Positions 10,769 to 25,760 of a stretch of 64,000 bases of DNA are shown in pieces. The DNA is from Balanoglossus misakiensis. Its lineage: Eukaryota; Hemichordata. The DNA lies in NCBI GenBank assembly GCA_040954595.2, contig CM082584.2, positions 6,634,001-6,698,000 on the forward strand. Direction: 5' to 3'. The position numbers were made by a program, and so were the translations under genes. The notes below the pieces were generated by a model. The model was not told the DNA's origin. It worked only from the letters and a program-made list of their open reading frames with translations, and made no database searches. Every line of letters begins with the position of its first letter. Positions within the stretch are counted from its first letter, which is position 1.

Positions 10769-13700
10769 TGACTTACTGTTTGACTGTATTGATTATATTA
10801 TGGGGATGTTTTTTTAACTCTGTCCAGGAAAGCCATTGTGTGTCTTGGTCACATGACAAGTTGAGGAACTATCAACCAATCAACACACTGCTTTTACCCC
10901 TTGGAAATTAGCATCACAATGGCCTGTTGTGTGATGCCTGCTTAACCAATCGCCGACATTTCCCGGCCAAACAGGACCTCCTCCTAGCCAATCAACAGCA
11001 CTAGCTCACCTACACAATGAGTGCACAGCATTTTATTCTGTGACTAAATCATTCAACATCAGCAAACATCCTGTAATTTTCTGCCACGAATTGATACGCA
11101 TGAAGAATCTAGGCGAATAGCAAATCTGTCATCTAGGTCATGCTATACGCAAGCAGTGGTTCCACTTTTTTTATAACTTCTTTAATCATTGACACTGAGA
11201 GCTCAGTCCAAAAGAGCAAAAGTTATCAAGGTTGTGAAATAATTAATGCACCGGTAGTTCACAGATAACTACCGGGGTGCTAGTTCTTATTCTACTCTCA
11301 ACAGCATACCCTGATGCGAAGTAACCTGTAAACAATCGATGTCGTCAGTTGTACTCCAAACATAAAAATCAGCTATTTAGTCAAAGTCATGTACTACTTA
11401 AAGATCTGGGATTTCAATTCTTGTCTAACCTTTGACCTTTAGCAGACAGAATGGCAGAATATGAAGTGTGGTACTATAAATCAATCCATGATTTCTTTTT
11501 GCAGATTTTGCAGACAAAAACCCATAAAAGTGGACCAAACTGCTCCTAGCAGTATTTAATTTACAACATTGCAATGTTAAACTGCCGATAAAAATCACGG
11601 TTTTTGCTTCCATGTATGTTTTTGTCATTTTGGGATATCTATTTTTTATCGTGCAGTCAGCTGATCGGATGATGAGCCCCCTATCAGTACACTTGATACC
11701 AGCACATAAAACCACCGGACTTGTCAACAAACCTCTGTCACCTATCAATCAAGGTGGGAGATAATGTCGGGACAGCCTGCCATTTAAAAAAAAAAAAACC
11801 TCAAGCACCCCACGCTGGGCGCTCTTTAACGCAGATAATAAACAGTGGTGAACTTTTGGGGTGACCTCAGATGTCCTTTTCTGTGGCCACTTCATTGTGG
11901 GCCGTGTTGTTTACGATTGGCTAAGCTGCGGTCCGCTTGTTTTTTTGACTAAACCGTTCTTTTATGATCGCAGCCATTAAGGCCGTTTCTTTTGTCAACC
12001 GGAAGCGCCTAATCAGTGAGTATGCAAATGAACCCCTCTAGGAGAGAAACAACCTAGATTTCTCCTCTTGTGAATTTAAATGTCCGCGTGCCAAAAAAGT
12101 GAAGAAGCTATACTCTTGTGTTTTACCCTGCTGATAGAGAAGATGGACATGCCTGGTTATTAAACCCAGCAGGATAAAGGGAATCTAAAGCCATTGACAA
12201 AATTAAAGAAATAAGAGTTGTTAAGTGGATGTGTCAGTGGTGAAAAGTAATTACTGTAAGAACCAGCCTTGGTCAAGACATTGGCGTATTTCAAATTTCA
12301 TCAATTAAACAATGACGCGTGTTGGAAATCCTTAGTAATGACACAAATTGAAAAGCGTTGCAGACAACAGTCAATAAATATACACTCTGATGACATGTAG
12401 GTTGAACTGACACCAGGCCACACAAAAGTAACGACAATTTAAGATTCAGAGAAATTCATGATGAAGCTGTTGCCACGACTGCATGCACATGCTGCTTCCA
12501 CGGCAACCATGGGTGCGCAAACAACCAGTGGTTCAGAGAAATCTGCAGCATCAGATACTTTCAAAGAAAACCTAATCTTTTGAGGAGGTGCATATCTATG
12601 CTGGAAGTTGGTAATTGCCTTAGATGTATAAAATAACATGTAAACATGCAAGCTAAGATTGTTGGGTACATGTATATATTCCTGAAGTCAATGTCCAATC
12701 AAATTCAAGAGTAGGCTAGCTGCCTTGGTCCAATAGAATGTACCGGTACATTTGTAACTGGTGGATGTAGTTGCACAATTAAAATGTCATTCAACTCTCA
12801 AAACAATTGAAGTCCCCGCACTGCCATGTGGAAGATGTTTATTCAAACGATTTCTCTCAAAGATATCCTGTTTACGCCAATCTTCACCTCTTCACACAAT
12901 ACAAATGACCAACACCATGAAATCTATATAAGCCGCAAACTGTGTTTTAGTCCAGTGATGATCCCTCTTGAGTCTCTCAAAAAACGAACTCTCTATACAG
13001 AAAAGACATCAATCAGTTTACTCTCTAAACATTACCCACTACAAATGACCACGGAAGACTAAAAATAAATAACTTTGTCAGTTGAAGAGAGATTCGCAAT
13101 TGGTTACCATGGGGACAACCGTGTCAGAAATTGTATATCTTGAAATTTAACACTGAAGTTATGACAGCGATACCAGGGACCACCTAATAGATTATGAGAG
13201 TCTGTGAACATCCAATTTTTAAAATAATGATCAGCATAATAGCCCATTTGGAAACAGAACTTCAGGTTTCTACTCCAAATCTCATTGGGGCGTTTATATA
13301 CATTTGTATAATAAACGACTATCGGTGGAATAAATTGTTCCCCATTAAACCCATCATTGGCGTTTTGCACCGCAAATTCTGGAAAACAGTTTCCGTTCTT
13401 GATTCGCGTGTTTATACACATGCCAAGATTTGAGTAACATGTATCTCTCGCAGAGTTCGTTTTCCCAGAACACTGACTCATCAAAACACGTTCGCAGAGA
13501 TATACGCAAATCTGACGGTGTCTGAGCCACAGAATCCTAGTTTGTCCGTCACTAGCTATTCCCTGTTCTTTCAAATTACTGGTTCTTTATCTACACACCT
13601 GGGATGTGCAGTTTGATATTTCTGCTTTTATTTTTTGTTTCTTGTCAGAATGCATGTACATGTGATAATGCTGTTTCGGTACAGATACAAGAATCTCTGT

Positions 13701-16700
13701 TATAACTACCTAGCTGCGATCACATCATGTGTGACCTATTATGAATAGCACAAATGTATGAAGATAAACTATCCATTTGTTGCGACACAGCAGTATCTTC
13801 AAGCTATAGCAAGATGATAAAGTGTGTTTCAGTACAGCATTTTACTTGGTACTGTATCTAGTATCGTCAAGGTCAAAAAGGTCAAAGTTAGGTACAATAA
13901 ACTAGTAAATTAAACCACTTCTCTCAAACATGGCTGTGGCATTCAAACTTCAATGTCCTAGTATAGCAAAGGATCTGAACTACAGAACAGAACATCAAAA
14001 TTTTAGATAACAAGTTTGCTATCTCAGAGGCATTATTTTTGTTTTGTTTTTTATTTTATGTGATGATGTAGTCCTGCATATCGATTTGGAACAATTCATT
14101 TCCAAAGCTACACTTTTCATTCAGGTAATGTAGAAATATTTACATGACATAATTTAAGGTCAATACCAGAAATTATGACATTATGTCATCAAAAAATTCA
14201 CATGTTACATGTACGTGTCCATTGAACGTTCTCTAACTGACAAGTTTCACCAGGGACGCACATGACAGTTATGGTAACCATGATGAATAATGAATAACAT
14301 TTTAAACAGGGAATATATACATACAATGTATGCAGAGAGACACTCAGTTGGGATAGCACTATTCCGGCTGGTCACGGAATGCTGGGTTTATTCCTTGGTG
14401 AGAGTATAAGACTGTTTGGAAAAAACACGTACAGCTCAGATTTTTCTCACAGCACTCTGCAATTTATACAGCGTCGATCGACGACACTTGAGTCAATCCC
14501 CCCAGCTTGATAGCCGAGGATGAGGAATTATTTCAACTGGAGTGGGAGGACTCTGCTGACAGGATGCTCTAGACCGCATAAATCATGCACAGCAGGCTGC
14601 CCATGGCATCCACCACAGAAATACATGTTTTTTTCTCGAAGTGATTACGTGGAACTGTAGGCGTGTGTTTACACCAATACTCAGAAGCAACCATTAATGC
14701 TATACTTCCATGCAAGGCAAAGAAATGCAGTCTGAATATTTATAAGCTATACAACAAATTTCACGAGTGGCCTTTATGTGTTCAGCTGAATCATACGTTT
14801 AACCCGTATCTAAGAACAGAACCTGTGTCTTTTTAAATGAAAATTACACTGGATCGCTGCCTGCTTTAATAATTTATTATTATTAAAAATTGGTTAATTT
14901 TTCAATTACTCAGAAATAGGCTACTAGGCAAATTATGCATGAAAGATTCCATTATTGGATGACAATGGATTGAAAACGACTGAATGAGTGGAAACTGATG
15001 TATGCAAAAGCCTCAGGAAACATGGATTTGACAAAGAAGTAGTTCTTAAATATCTGGTTACTTTCAGAGTGTATTATCAGTAAAAAGCAAACAATGTTGA
15101 AGAGACCACATTCACAAAATGCTTAAAAAGACACCGCATTGATTAATAGGTTTATGTTATTAATCCACTTCAAATTCATGCACATTTGTTTGATTTGCTC
15201 TTCAGATCCTGATGGAAATCCTCCGGTTATAAGAAGCTGTATCAGAAATTTACACTCCAGCAGCTAGATAATATAAGCATGTTTGTCTGGGAACTCAATT
15301 GGCCTACAATAATTATTTGACTGCAACTGCAGTCAGCTGGTGTCTAACAATCACAGTGCACTGATCGCTCATGAGAAAGACCATTTCACGTCATCAATTT
15401 CACTGACAAATCAGCGTCTCATTCAGGCCTCTATCAACTTTTTTTTTCACGTGTATTCATCCATTTCGCATGTACCGGTTGGCAACCACAGCTGTCCTAC
15501 GCAATTATCTGTCAATTCACCAATCTGTCCGTTTTTATAGTCATTCATCCAACTGTATCCATCCAAGCATCCATCAAAACATATGGGCCGTCCATCTAAC
15601 AGTATAATCCCTCATCCAATTTGTACTTGTTTTTTTGTGGGAGGGGGGGGGGGTATAGGGTTGGGTTGGGCGGAGATCTGACAGTTGATCAAATATATTC
15701 CAACCAATATGTATTATTAAAACTGACATATCTATTTGATAAATTCACTCATATGCCAAATATGACTATTTTACTTAACCACCTTTCCTGGTCTAAACAA
15801 CTATAAGTATAATCCTGAAACTCTACTAATCTTAGAACATTTCTCACTAGTGTCAGTCAAATTGGTCCCTGATGATCAATCCCATATATCCCATCCGCAT
15901 ACTTCCATCTGTTCCGTCCATCCATCCATCCATCCATGCACCAACAGCACTTACCCAAAGATTTACCTCTCCATCATGCACCCTCATCCATCCAACAGCC
16001 ACAGTTGTTTGTCCAAAACACCACCGTTCATCCTCCCTGTTTCACACCTATCACTGCTGCATTCAATCGATCCAATTGCAGTCAGCTGTTCCGCCCACCT
16101 CACACTGTCACAGTGGACTAAATTCCAAATTTAGACTCAAATCCATTAACAATTGAACACACGCTGTCGCCTCGAAAGATAACACAAACAAAGATGTCCG
16201 TTTTATCTGTAAATTTCCACATAAACCTTCTAGAAATCGCTTCGGATAAAACATACATGTACACACACGCAACCCTCAAGAAATCACTTTGAAAAAGGCA
16301 GTCCTTGACATGATGGCTATAGGAATGGTCTCCTCATTTTTTGAGTAAAATGCAAAAGGTTAATCTTAATTCAAACCGGTGTTCCACTGGTGGTCAATCG
16401 AATTGATAAATGAAGTCAACAGTTAATCACTATGCTTGTTTTTAGTGTGTTTTTTTCCTTTGAAAAAAATGCTACTTAAAGACTGAAAAAGATAAACCAT
16501 TTCTCGTTCTTCATTTTCAAGACAGCCGACGTACAAAGCCATGACACTGACATATCTTAACGAGGTATTTTCAGCTTAGATGATAGGCAATTATCTGATC
16601 ATCCTACCTCATTCTGTGGTTTTCGAGTGATGCGCAAAAACCGAACAATGACAGCAGAGTATGTCAAATGCGTGTAATTGACAAGTGCAAGTGAATACGA

Positions 16701-19250
16701 GAGCCTGTACACAATTCAGCTTATTTCTGACGACAGGGATAGATAACAGCGAATGGATAATTTTTACCATGACCTCAATGAAGAAGGACCTACTGTACGT
16801 GAATGTTGGTCATGCACGATGACATTGTCGGGACACAGCAGCTAAAAGATGCACACAGATATTCCCCGCGGATTCATCAATTTCAACATCCACACGCAAC
16901 GCCGGCTCAGCTACGAATATTGACAAACAGACCCGTCTCAGTGTTTTTGAACAAATTTTGTTAAAATTTACGACAGCATCAAACGATGGAATGTTCATTA
17001 GAGTCGTATTTCAAGGTGAATTTGTGAGAATCTAACAATGGTCAAAATAAATTACGAGAGGTTTTTTTTTCCTTTTATGTTGCCGACCGCTATCTATGGG
17101 CAATGTGCATATTACAGTGACAGGCTCACAATGGCAATGCAAAATACGTGCACTGAATCATATACAGCCTGGAGAGTGTCCTCTACGATTGAAGTTCATC
17201 CACATCACGCTTCAGATTATTAAAGTGAAAAAAACCTGCCAGACTGTAAAAATGCAATATTGGAATATCAATTTCAAAAACCACCACACATACCCCTTGC
17301 TTGTATGTTTTTTTCTCTCTTTCATCCAAAATCTTCGATACACTGACAGCATCACCCATCCAGCCCGACACAGAATTGTCATTCTTTTCTCAATCATTTT
17401 CAAATAAACATGTACAAGCTAGCCTGTAAACGCCATATCCCAACTGATTTACAGGAATTCTCCGGGCCAAAATGCCGATGTTAGATCAACAGACCTCAGG
17501 ATACCGGGACAGCTAAGGAATGCATAATCCGTATCTATTTTGTAATCACTGGGAAAGGGCAATTTAGCACTCAAAAAATCAGATCCGAGATCACCACAAT
17601 TACAGAACCTGGCATATGGTGCTGGCAGTCAGGTAACCCCCCATGTTTATACAATGTTATCATTTCTTAAGTGCAAAGTCAATGCCAGCATTTATTTAGC
17701 ACTAATATGCTAGCATTTCAAAAGCCTCTCTGTTAAACATGATTATATAGGCAGACTCATCTCTAGACTTCATTTGTCAACAAAATTTAACAATAAATGG
17801 TTGTTAAAGATGTGTTAGCTAAAGACAAGCAGAAAACTGGGACTTTATTATTAATAATCATGTGATTGGGAGTATAACAGGCAGTTGTCAGCAGAGAAAT
17901 ACCGAAAGAAAAAAGTCTACAACAGTCTCCGTGCTATCAATCTAAGAAGTGAATGACACATGAGCTTTTTAGAATATGATTGATGCTAACTTTAGGGTCT
18001 TAGAACCTATATGTTTGGGAAAAAACACAGCTGTTATATCAGGTACTTCAATTCATAAATTTATATCCTAAAACCGTTATTTATGCTCAAATCAGTCTTG
18101 TAGTGATTCAACAAACAAGTGGGAATAATCAAACCTGGTCACCTGGTCATTAGCTCAGAAAAACAAAGTGATTTGTTTGATAACACATAAATTCCAACTT
18201 CCGACATTAAACACAGGCTGTGTGCACATGGCTAGCACAAAACGAGTATCCTGCAAGAAGTTCGAAGCTCATACATTGCATATGCTGACAAGTATTTCTG
18301 TAGGAAACAGTCTTTTAAAACTAGGTTTGATGAAAATTCTACAAGTATTAATCACAACATGATATGATAGAAACAAATCTAGCGCTACCATGTCCCTCTT
18401 AACCTTTGACCCCAGGAAACAGACCATTTTGGGGCGACTCACATTCCCTTGGGCAGATAGCTGTATGCTGTTGCCCTCAAAAGCAGTCAATATGTGTATA
18501 CTGTTCATCACCTAACTTATAATTAGCATATTAATGCAATAATCATAGTAAATGAACATTTTGTCAGGAAATTTAAAGATGGAAATAAAAATAATTTATT
18601 CCACACTACTCATGGATTGATGTTCACCTCTAAATGCCTGAAAATATTCAACAAAGAAATAATTTATTAGAAACCTTGTTGCCAAATAAAAAAGATGATA
18701 AAAATATTTGACGGTGAAATTTTCAAAGGAAAGAGTTTCTGACAGGATACACAGGATTATAACACAGGATTATAACGCACAGGAATAAAATTCAGAATTA
18801 CTGGCTTGTAATAAAGGTGAAAGAGTCACCTTGACATTTCAAGTCCATAAAAACCGCACTGGCCATCATCTTTTACAAGCATTTCTTGATAATGTTAACT
18901 ATCTCACACACAGGCTCCATTCAGCTATTCCTTAGCTGTGCGAACGTGCCTCTTTTCATTTTCAGATTATTTGCACACACAGAGAAAACAGCGTCAAAGC
19001 CAAAGATGTACATATCACATGCATGATATATTTTTTTTACGACGAAAGGTGAATACACAGAATTCTGATATATTACAGCTCTCCGGCTAGTATTTTCTCC
19101 GGCAAATATTTGATGATCAGCATTTTCCGGAATCAAATATTGACCTGTGCTGACATGACGCCATCTGCATTCGGTGATCTGTGATTTACTGCACTTGACC
19201 ACCTTACACTTACAGTTATGCTTAAGCTCACCTGTGCAAGTTAAGCTACA

Positions 19251-19301
19251 GTTACCATGGAAACTGGAGATCTCACTGTTACCATGGAAACTGGAGATCT
19301 A
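19251..19301 (+). repeat. Tandem repeat, about 27 bp x 2
   Basis: GTTACCATGGAAACTGGAGA is repeated twice, almost perfectly, with period 27. Confidence 0.8.
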
Positions 19302-20466
19302 CCCAATTTATTAGAATTTGATTTTCAATTGCTTCACTGGTCACCCCAATTGTTTTCAGTCGTTCATTTGGCCCTCAGTATTTATTTGGGGGTGAATTTC
19401 AACCACCGTGGATTATGGATAATCCATGTAGTTCCACATTTTGCACATACATGTAACTTCCCTTTGGTTGAACCCTCAGTTTGGCCTCTAACACTGAAAA
19501 GGAGGAGGGAACAAGTTTTAATTGCTTCATCAAATTTGGTATAGCGATCATTAATGACTAATATACATTCAGAAATATATCTGAATGCACATGACAGACT
19601 AAATTATTTACACTAGTTCATGTTTGCATGCAAATCAGCCGCAGATAAAAATCAGAAAATGGGAGGAAAAACCATTGAAATTCAGACATACTGCAGCAAC
19701 ACCTGCCTCATGATCACACTTCTTTTTCCATTACGCCTACTTTCCGTCCCAAAGCATACAGGCCGTTAAACCGGAAGACGGTAGTTCACAGCTGCACATG
19801 ACCATTGTCACGAGCGTGAGGAGAATGGCCAATCTGGATCGACATCGTGCATCACTTTGACACACACTTGGACCATTAATACGGTACCATTACTTCCTGT
19901 GCAATTAACCTGTCGCCAACCGCCAACCTCCGAAACCCTGATTGCATCTGATGGTTTTACCTAATGACTGATGCACCTTGTAATCAGCACCTATTTATCT
20001 CTATTCATCTTTATAGTGATATCCTCCGGAATCATTATCATGGCCATCATCACGATCCACACGCATAATAATACTCCCACATTTCAGCAACACTGTCGTA
20101 CGTCTGCGTCAAATTACATGACCATAAAAGGCATTTATCCTGACGGACAAACAAAATTGTGAACTTTTCTTCAGTTAATTGGTCAAGACTTGCTTCCCGA
20201 ATGTACGGTACAAACATTTCAGGTCCATGTTGATCATAATGTTTTGCGTTATTTGAAAGTAACCAATATCTGAGGTTACTTGTTTCACATTATTGCTTTG
20301 TGCACTGCAGGACAGAAAAGAGTCATTAGATTCAGACAGTAAACATTCCACATTAAACTGTGCCGTGTATTTTTGTCGGTGTCTCAGAATTTTTTTTCTA
20401 TTCGGCCTGCATGGCTCAGTATTGAATGCAGTATAAAGCATGATTTCTTGAAATCAATTACTACTT

Positions 20467-20525
20467 GTAAAGAACCTTTCAGATAATTAGTCTAAATGTA
20501 AGGAACCTTTCAGATAATTAGTCTA
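20467..20525 (+). repeat. Tandem repeat, about 31 bp x 2
   Basis: The segment GAACCTTTCAGATAATTAGT occurs twice in succession, period 31. Confidence 0.8.
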
Positions 20526-21467
20526 ATTTTCAAAGCAGCCAGCCTCCCAGCAGTTAATTACCACCCAACCACTCAACAGCCAATTATCAGTAATCTAAAG
20601 CTATTTACGGATCAATTGACTATTGTAAACAGATAGGAACCTTCATTGGGTTACCTCAGCCCACTGCTCACAGCTGTTCTACAGTAATACTTCACTGGTA
20701 ACAAATTTTTATTCAACCTGCAGTAATTTTATGTAAGGTTGTGATTATGCAAGGAGATGCCGTTTTACAGTTGAACATGCATGTCACAGTAGATCGGTCC
20801 GAGACTGTCCCCAGGCAAATTCACAGCACCACTGAAACATTTTTTTACATTATGCAAACGGTACACTGCCTCCTTCCATTATGCTTTTGTTCTGTGACAA
20901 TTATTTCTTGAATCTGAGCAGCACTTTCCCCCTTTATTAAAAAATTCAGTGGTTTGTGAAAATGCACAGTAATAACATGTTGCTGTTTGCAACCCTCTAT
21001 AAGAACATGCCCCCGTCAGACATGCAGGACTGTGACAAGCCTATTAAGGGACTCATATTCAATGCAAGCCACAAGACAGGCACATGATGTTACCATGGGT
21101 TACATGTTCACAGGGAGAATGCAAAATACTCTTTGAAAATATTTCCTGATTTGAAGTCTTCCCCACTTCGTCTGACTCTATGAATTTTCTGTTCTTGGAA
21201 ACACCATGTGTATGGGAGCAATTTCACTATCTGACGCAACTATTAAAGGTATCATTTGATATTATAATTTGATTTTTTTTTCCTTCCATCATTGAATTGA
21301 GTGTGCATTTTTTGTACTTGCTCTACACTCTTAGAAAACCCCAAATTTCAGTTTGAATGTCATTCTTCAATATATCTTATCTACTGGTTAACACTGGGTT
21401 ATGGCATGGCACAGTTCGAATCTGTCATAAACAATTCATGAAATAAAGTGGAACTCAACAGACTTTT

Positions 21468-21537
21468 ATGCAAATTATTAATGTCACTTGAATATTCATA
21501 AAAGATGCAAATTATTAATATCAGTTGAATATTCATT
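21468..21537 (+). repeat. Tandem repeat, about 37 bp x 2
   Basis: ATGCAAATTATTAAT followed by TTGAATATTCAT occurs twice with period 37. Each unit carries the octamer ATGCAAAT. Confidence 0.75.
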
Positions 21538-22537
21538 AAATTTAACTGCTACTTGACAAATCTTACTCGGCCTGAATGCTAAATTATAAATTTCTATGCA
21601 ATAAACGACAGATGCAATTGAAAACTTCGTTCCCAAAATTGCATTTACGTCAAGAGGGGCTGTCAATCATCACTGTTCATAAATGTGTCGTATGAATTTG
21701 ATCTTCCACGCTGCACGCAATGATATCAAAATCTGTTTCCATGGTAACGTGTACCACCCTCAATTTCAGGAAGAATGCCAAGAACAGAGAAACAAATAAA
21801 TTGTTTTTTTTTTTCGCAAACTGATCCGAATTAACATATTTTTGTCAAAATCACTAGACCTGGTCTTAATTTAAAAAAACATCAAAAATAAATTAATGTT
21901 CTATATTCATGAAAATTCATGCTGATTCTCTTAAAGTGGAATTCATTTTGACCTTGCTTGAAGTACACTCATGATTAAATGCATTCCTTTCATTTACCTA
22001 ACAATATTATTCAGCCTTATCCTATTTCTTTAATAATGGACTTCACTTTATAAGAGCATCCTGGACCTTCAGAGCAGAATTAAAAAACTAAAATACTGAA
22101 TGACACTATTAAGGTGCCATGGGTAATTAAAAAACATGTTCAGGGTAAACTAATTTCTTTGTAAAAGTGCAGGGGAAGGGGTAAAGCTGTATTTCAATTA
22201 CTATGCAAATTCGCGCTAGTGCAGAATTTTCATGAGTGACAATCAAGTCACAATACGCATGACGCAGATATTGTTACGGCCAGTAAATATGGCAAATTGA
22301 CAAAGACACACAATTTAAATATACATGTATTGGTATTTTATTTTTCATTTGTTTGTTTGTTTGTGTGTGTGTGTGTGTGTGTATATACATGTACATGTAT
22401 CTTCAGGGTGCAATTTTTTTGTCACAGACGGGGAGGGGCTTGCGTTTAAATGTTATTAGTTGCTCCCAAGTTTTAATTATCCCTGTCCGCTAAGAATTAT
22501 CAGCTTATATGTAAAAGAATACAATATGGCAAAATTA

Positions 22538-22540
<3 letters not shown>

Positions 22541-22580
<40 letters not shown>

Positions 22581-22585
22581 GGGGG

Positions 22586-22616
<31 letters not shown>

Positions 22617-22632
22617 GGCGGAGGGAGAGAGT
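22541..22632 (+). repeat. (GA)n microsatellite with poly-G interruption
   Basis: An AG dinucleotide tract interrupted by GGGGGG and ending in a G run before mixed GAGG units. A TG dinucleotide run also lies at about 22363-22382. Confidence 0.9.
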
Positions 22633-23331
22633 TAAGCGAGAGTGAGTTAAGTGAGTGAGTTAAAAGATACAGAGTGTGAGTTAAGAACAAAAGAGTTTAA
22701 AGAGAAAGAGAGAGTCAGCAATGATAATGTACCTGCAGTAAACAACAGCAACACTGTTTTCCTTCGAAAACCTGTCTCCTGAATTGTATTTAAATTAAGA
22801 GTGTAAGTAGTGTAACCGATTGTAAATCTGGAGTGAAAAGAGTAAGAGGACACGCTTCATTGCTTGTCAGCTGATTGCCGGACAATTTCGGCAAAGGTAT
22901 CATGTTATCTCACTTGAACTATTCAAGTTACAGTCCCCAGGAGAGCTGCAACCACCAGCCTTGTGCACATGCCTGGGTGGTGCGGGCCAATTCCGTCCAA
23001 TTTGTCAGCATAAAGGAGAATGTTTAGAGAACTAGCTCTCCCGTGGGATGGGACGGAGCGAGTCTGGTAAAAAATCATGAAAGCTAACCTCAGGGTACAA
23101 GAAGCAAGCATTTGGTGACTTAATTCTGACTGCTGTGAAACAGTCATGTTTCGCGGTTGTCTGACCGTTTTCACGCGCAGTGGTTCTCAAATTGATAATA
23201 AGAGTTACGTCATTCTTGTTTTCAGTTAACACTGCAAGAATCATGACTGCAGTGTTGCCAAAAACTTGCCTATTAATTAAGAGAAGAACTGTTTTACATG
23301 TAAAAGTGCCAAATGCACACAGTAATGATAG

Positions 23332-23512
23332 TACAGTCAAACCTGTCTATAGTGACCAGTCAAGGGACTTTACCAAACTGGCCTTTATAGACAGGTGGTC
23401 TTTAGACAGGTTAATTTATACACATGTAAATTGTACAGGGACTGTAACTAAGCGGCCACTATATAGAGGTGGTCACTATATAGAGGTGGTCACTAACACA
23501 GGTTTGACTGTA
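23332..23512. mobile_element. MITE with TACAGTCAAACCTGT ends
   Basis: Begins TACAGTCAAACCTGTCTATA and ends ACAGGTTTGACTGTA, a near-perfect terminal inverted repeat with TA at both ends and CAGT termini (Tc1/mariner-like). The inside has repeated GACAGGTGGTCTTTA and ATATAGAGGTGGTCACT units, the latter directly duplicated. The apparent ORF across it is accidental. Confidence 0.8.
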
Positions 23513-25626
23513 CAATGTATTAAATCTTATTCAAATAACGTTAGATTTGTTTTCAAATCATGAAGACATCAGAATGATATACAAATTGAGGCTTCGCATT
23601 GTCATATATCACTATTGTTGGAATGCAGACCTTTTCACAATTTGTAGTTTGTTGTTCAGCGCAACTTCCGAAAGCCACCGGGCAATTGCGGTCAGAAAAA
23701 CATTCCTGTCATTTTTATGGTCAATGATGCCGGTCCTGATGTGTCGCTTTCGGTATTTCTCGGTACGCGATACCCGTAATCAGATTAAACAATGAGTGTG
23801 AATGTCTCAATTTTGCCGAAATTCTCGGAAAGGTCTCCACTGTGTAAAGATTTTATAATAAATTGTGCATGGTATGGATTATGTGCATGTGTGGTCATTT
23901 TACTTTGTCTAAACTTCTTTAGGACTTGGATTATCTCTCAAATGATCTTGATCATGAGGGAGTTTCTGCTGAAAGTCATGCATACATCACATTTGAGTCT
24001 TCCATGCTACTGAACATGAAGTGACTTGTAACATGATCGCAAGGAGCTACAATGCGAAAACATTTCCCAAATTCACAGTACATATTTGTTATAGCATGAA
24101 TACACAGTTTAATGGCTGGATACAGCAGCCACTTACTGGGGTCTGAGTCTTCAATGCTCATCGCCTGAAATGCATACCCAACAACTGTTTTCTATCTCAA
24201 CAAACTACCACCCACATTAAAATAATCTTAGCAGCTGTTTAAACTAACAACAGCCTGCCCTTGCCCTCACTCTAAAAACAAAAAATTACAGAAAATAACG
24301 ATTTATCTAAATTTGTATTATTTGAGTAATGGAGCTTTTGTTTTTTTAAATTAACTTGTAGGTTGCTGTCCGTAATGAGATGTGGCCCTGGCAATTCCCA
24401 GCCAGTTCATGATAATGTTCACCTATAGTAGCTTAAACTATCGTCTAGGACCAATTGTCGAGTTACGCTATGATGAATGATACAGATGACTGCTGCAAAA
24501 GCTAGTCATTTGTCATCCAATTTGTACAAAGTAGACTATGAAAATGTAATCATCAATAATAGCTAAATGATCAGTTGACATGGCATTTTAGTTCGAGAGA
24601 TTTCCATGTAACATATTTCATGCATGAAAGGCATGCCTATGTAATGCCATTCAACATGAAAACTGAATGATTTTTAAAAGCATTACAAGTGACTGTTTCA
24701 GACCACAAGTGTCTAAAAATAAAATAGAAGGCTTTCATAAACAAAACGTGTGAAATTATCATCGAGTTCTGAAGAGTATATTGTAAGGCTATCATATGTG
24801 TTTGTATGTATACGTATTGAGTGCCGGGTTTCTGTGAAGTCTTGGAATGTTATTATATACATGCGTCATTTTATAAAGCAGTCTTGGTAATACTTACTTT
24901 GCAAAATATAATAACAGGGCTGGTAATACCACACTGTTGACGAAACTTCAATCATTTCACAACTGTTAAATTTGAAGTCACTTTTGCAGAAGATTTTGTT
25001 TGTTTTTCTACTCTGGTGAAACTTAATAACTGACCCTGACACACTTTAGAAAGTTTGAAAAGTTGAAAAACAAAGTTTATTATTTTTTTTTACTTTATTT
25101 GTATATTTTCTGTATCTCACAAAATACCATTGCATAATATTTCATGAGCATATGCAACATTTTCATAAAAAGTTGCATATATGCTGAATGTTTGCTATAT
25201 TCACATCAATATTTACGTCACGCTTTTTGGACATTTGTTACAGCGATGATAAACATGTCTGACGATTCCTGAACATTTGTTCAACTTAACATGATGAGTT
25301 GAATCGCAGTTTGCATTTTGCAGGTACGCATGTGGCAGTCCCAATACAAACAATATTTATTTTTCAGTGGCATGATAAACACATTTGTCAAAGTCTATGT
25401 CAACATCTCCATGCAGATACTGTCAAATCTACCAAATTTTTACTTCCAAGGTCAAAGACAACTTCTAAAGGTCACCAATTGCCCAGAATTCACTACGGAA
25501 CACTTAGATTATCTGCTTTCTTTTAATTGGGGGGGGGGGGGGGGGGGGTAGTTTAACATTTTAACATATAACATAGCTCAATTGAAGATGCAAAAGTTCT
25601 ACAGAAGGAATCGTTAAAATCAAATC

Positions 25627-25672
25627 ATGATGATGATGATGATGATGATTATCATAATATTAATGATGATGC

Positions 25673-25718
<46 letters not shown>

Positions 25719-25760
25719 CGACGACGACGACGATGATGATGTCATCATCATTATCATCAT
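25627..25760 (+). repeat. (GAT)n tract followed by inverted (ATC)n
   Basis: Long GAT/GAC trinucleotide tract running into GATGTCATCATCATTATCATC, so the 3' end can pair back on the tract as a hairpin. Confidence 0.88.

Noticed and set aside
13104-13574. Minus-strand open frame of 156 codons
   Set aside because: Not similar to anything I know; no flanking exon structure.
15870-16130. Plus-strand ORFs rich in His, Pro and Ser
   Set aside because: Arise from CATC/CCAT-type simple repeats (ATCCATCCATCC), not from a gene.
21400-21440. Possible tRNA T-arm (AGTTCGAATCTG)
   Set aside because: No cloverleaf partner sequences upstream.
23180-23563. Plus-strand open frame of 127 codons
   Set aside because: Mostly covers the MITE at 23332-23512; chance ORF.
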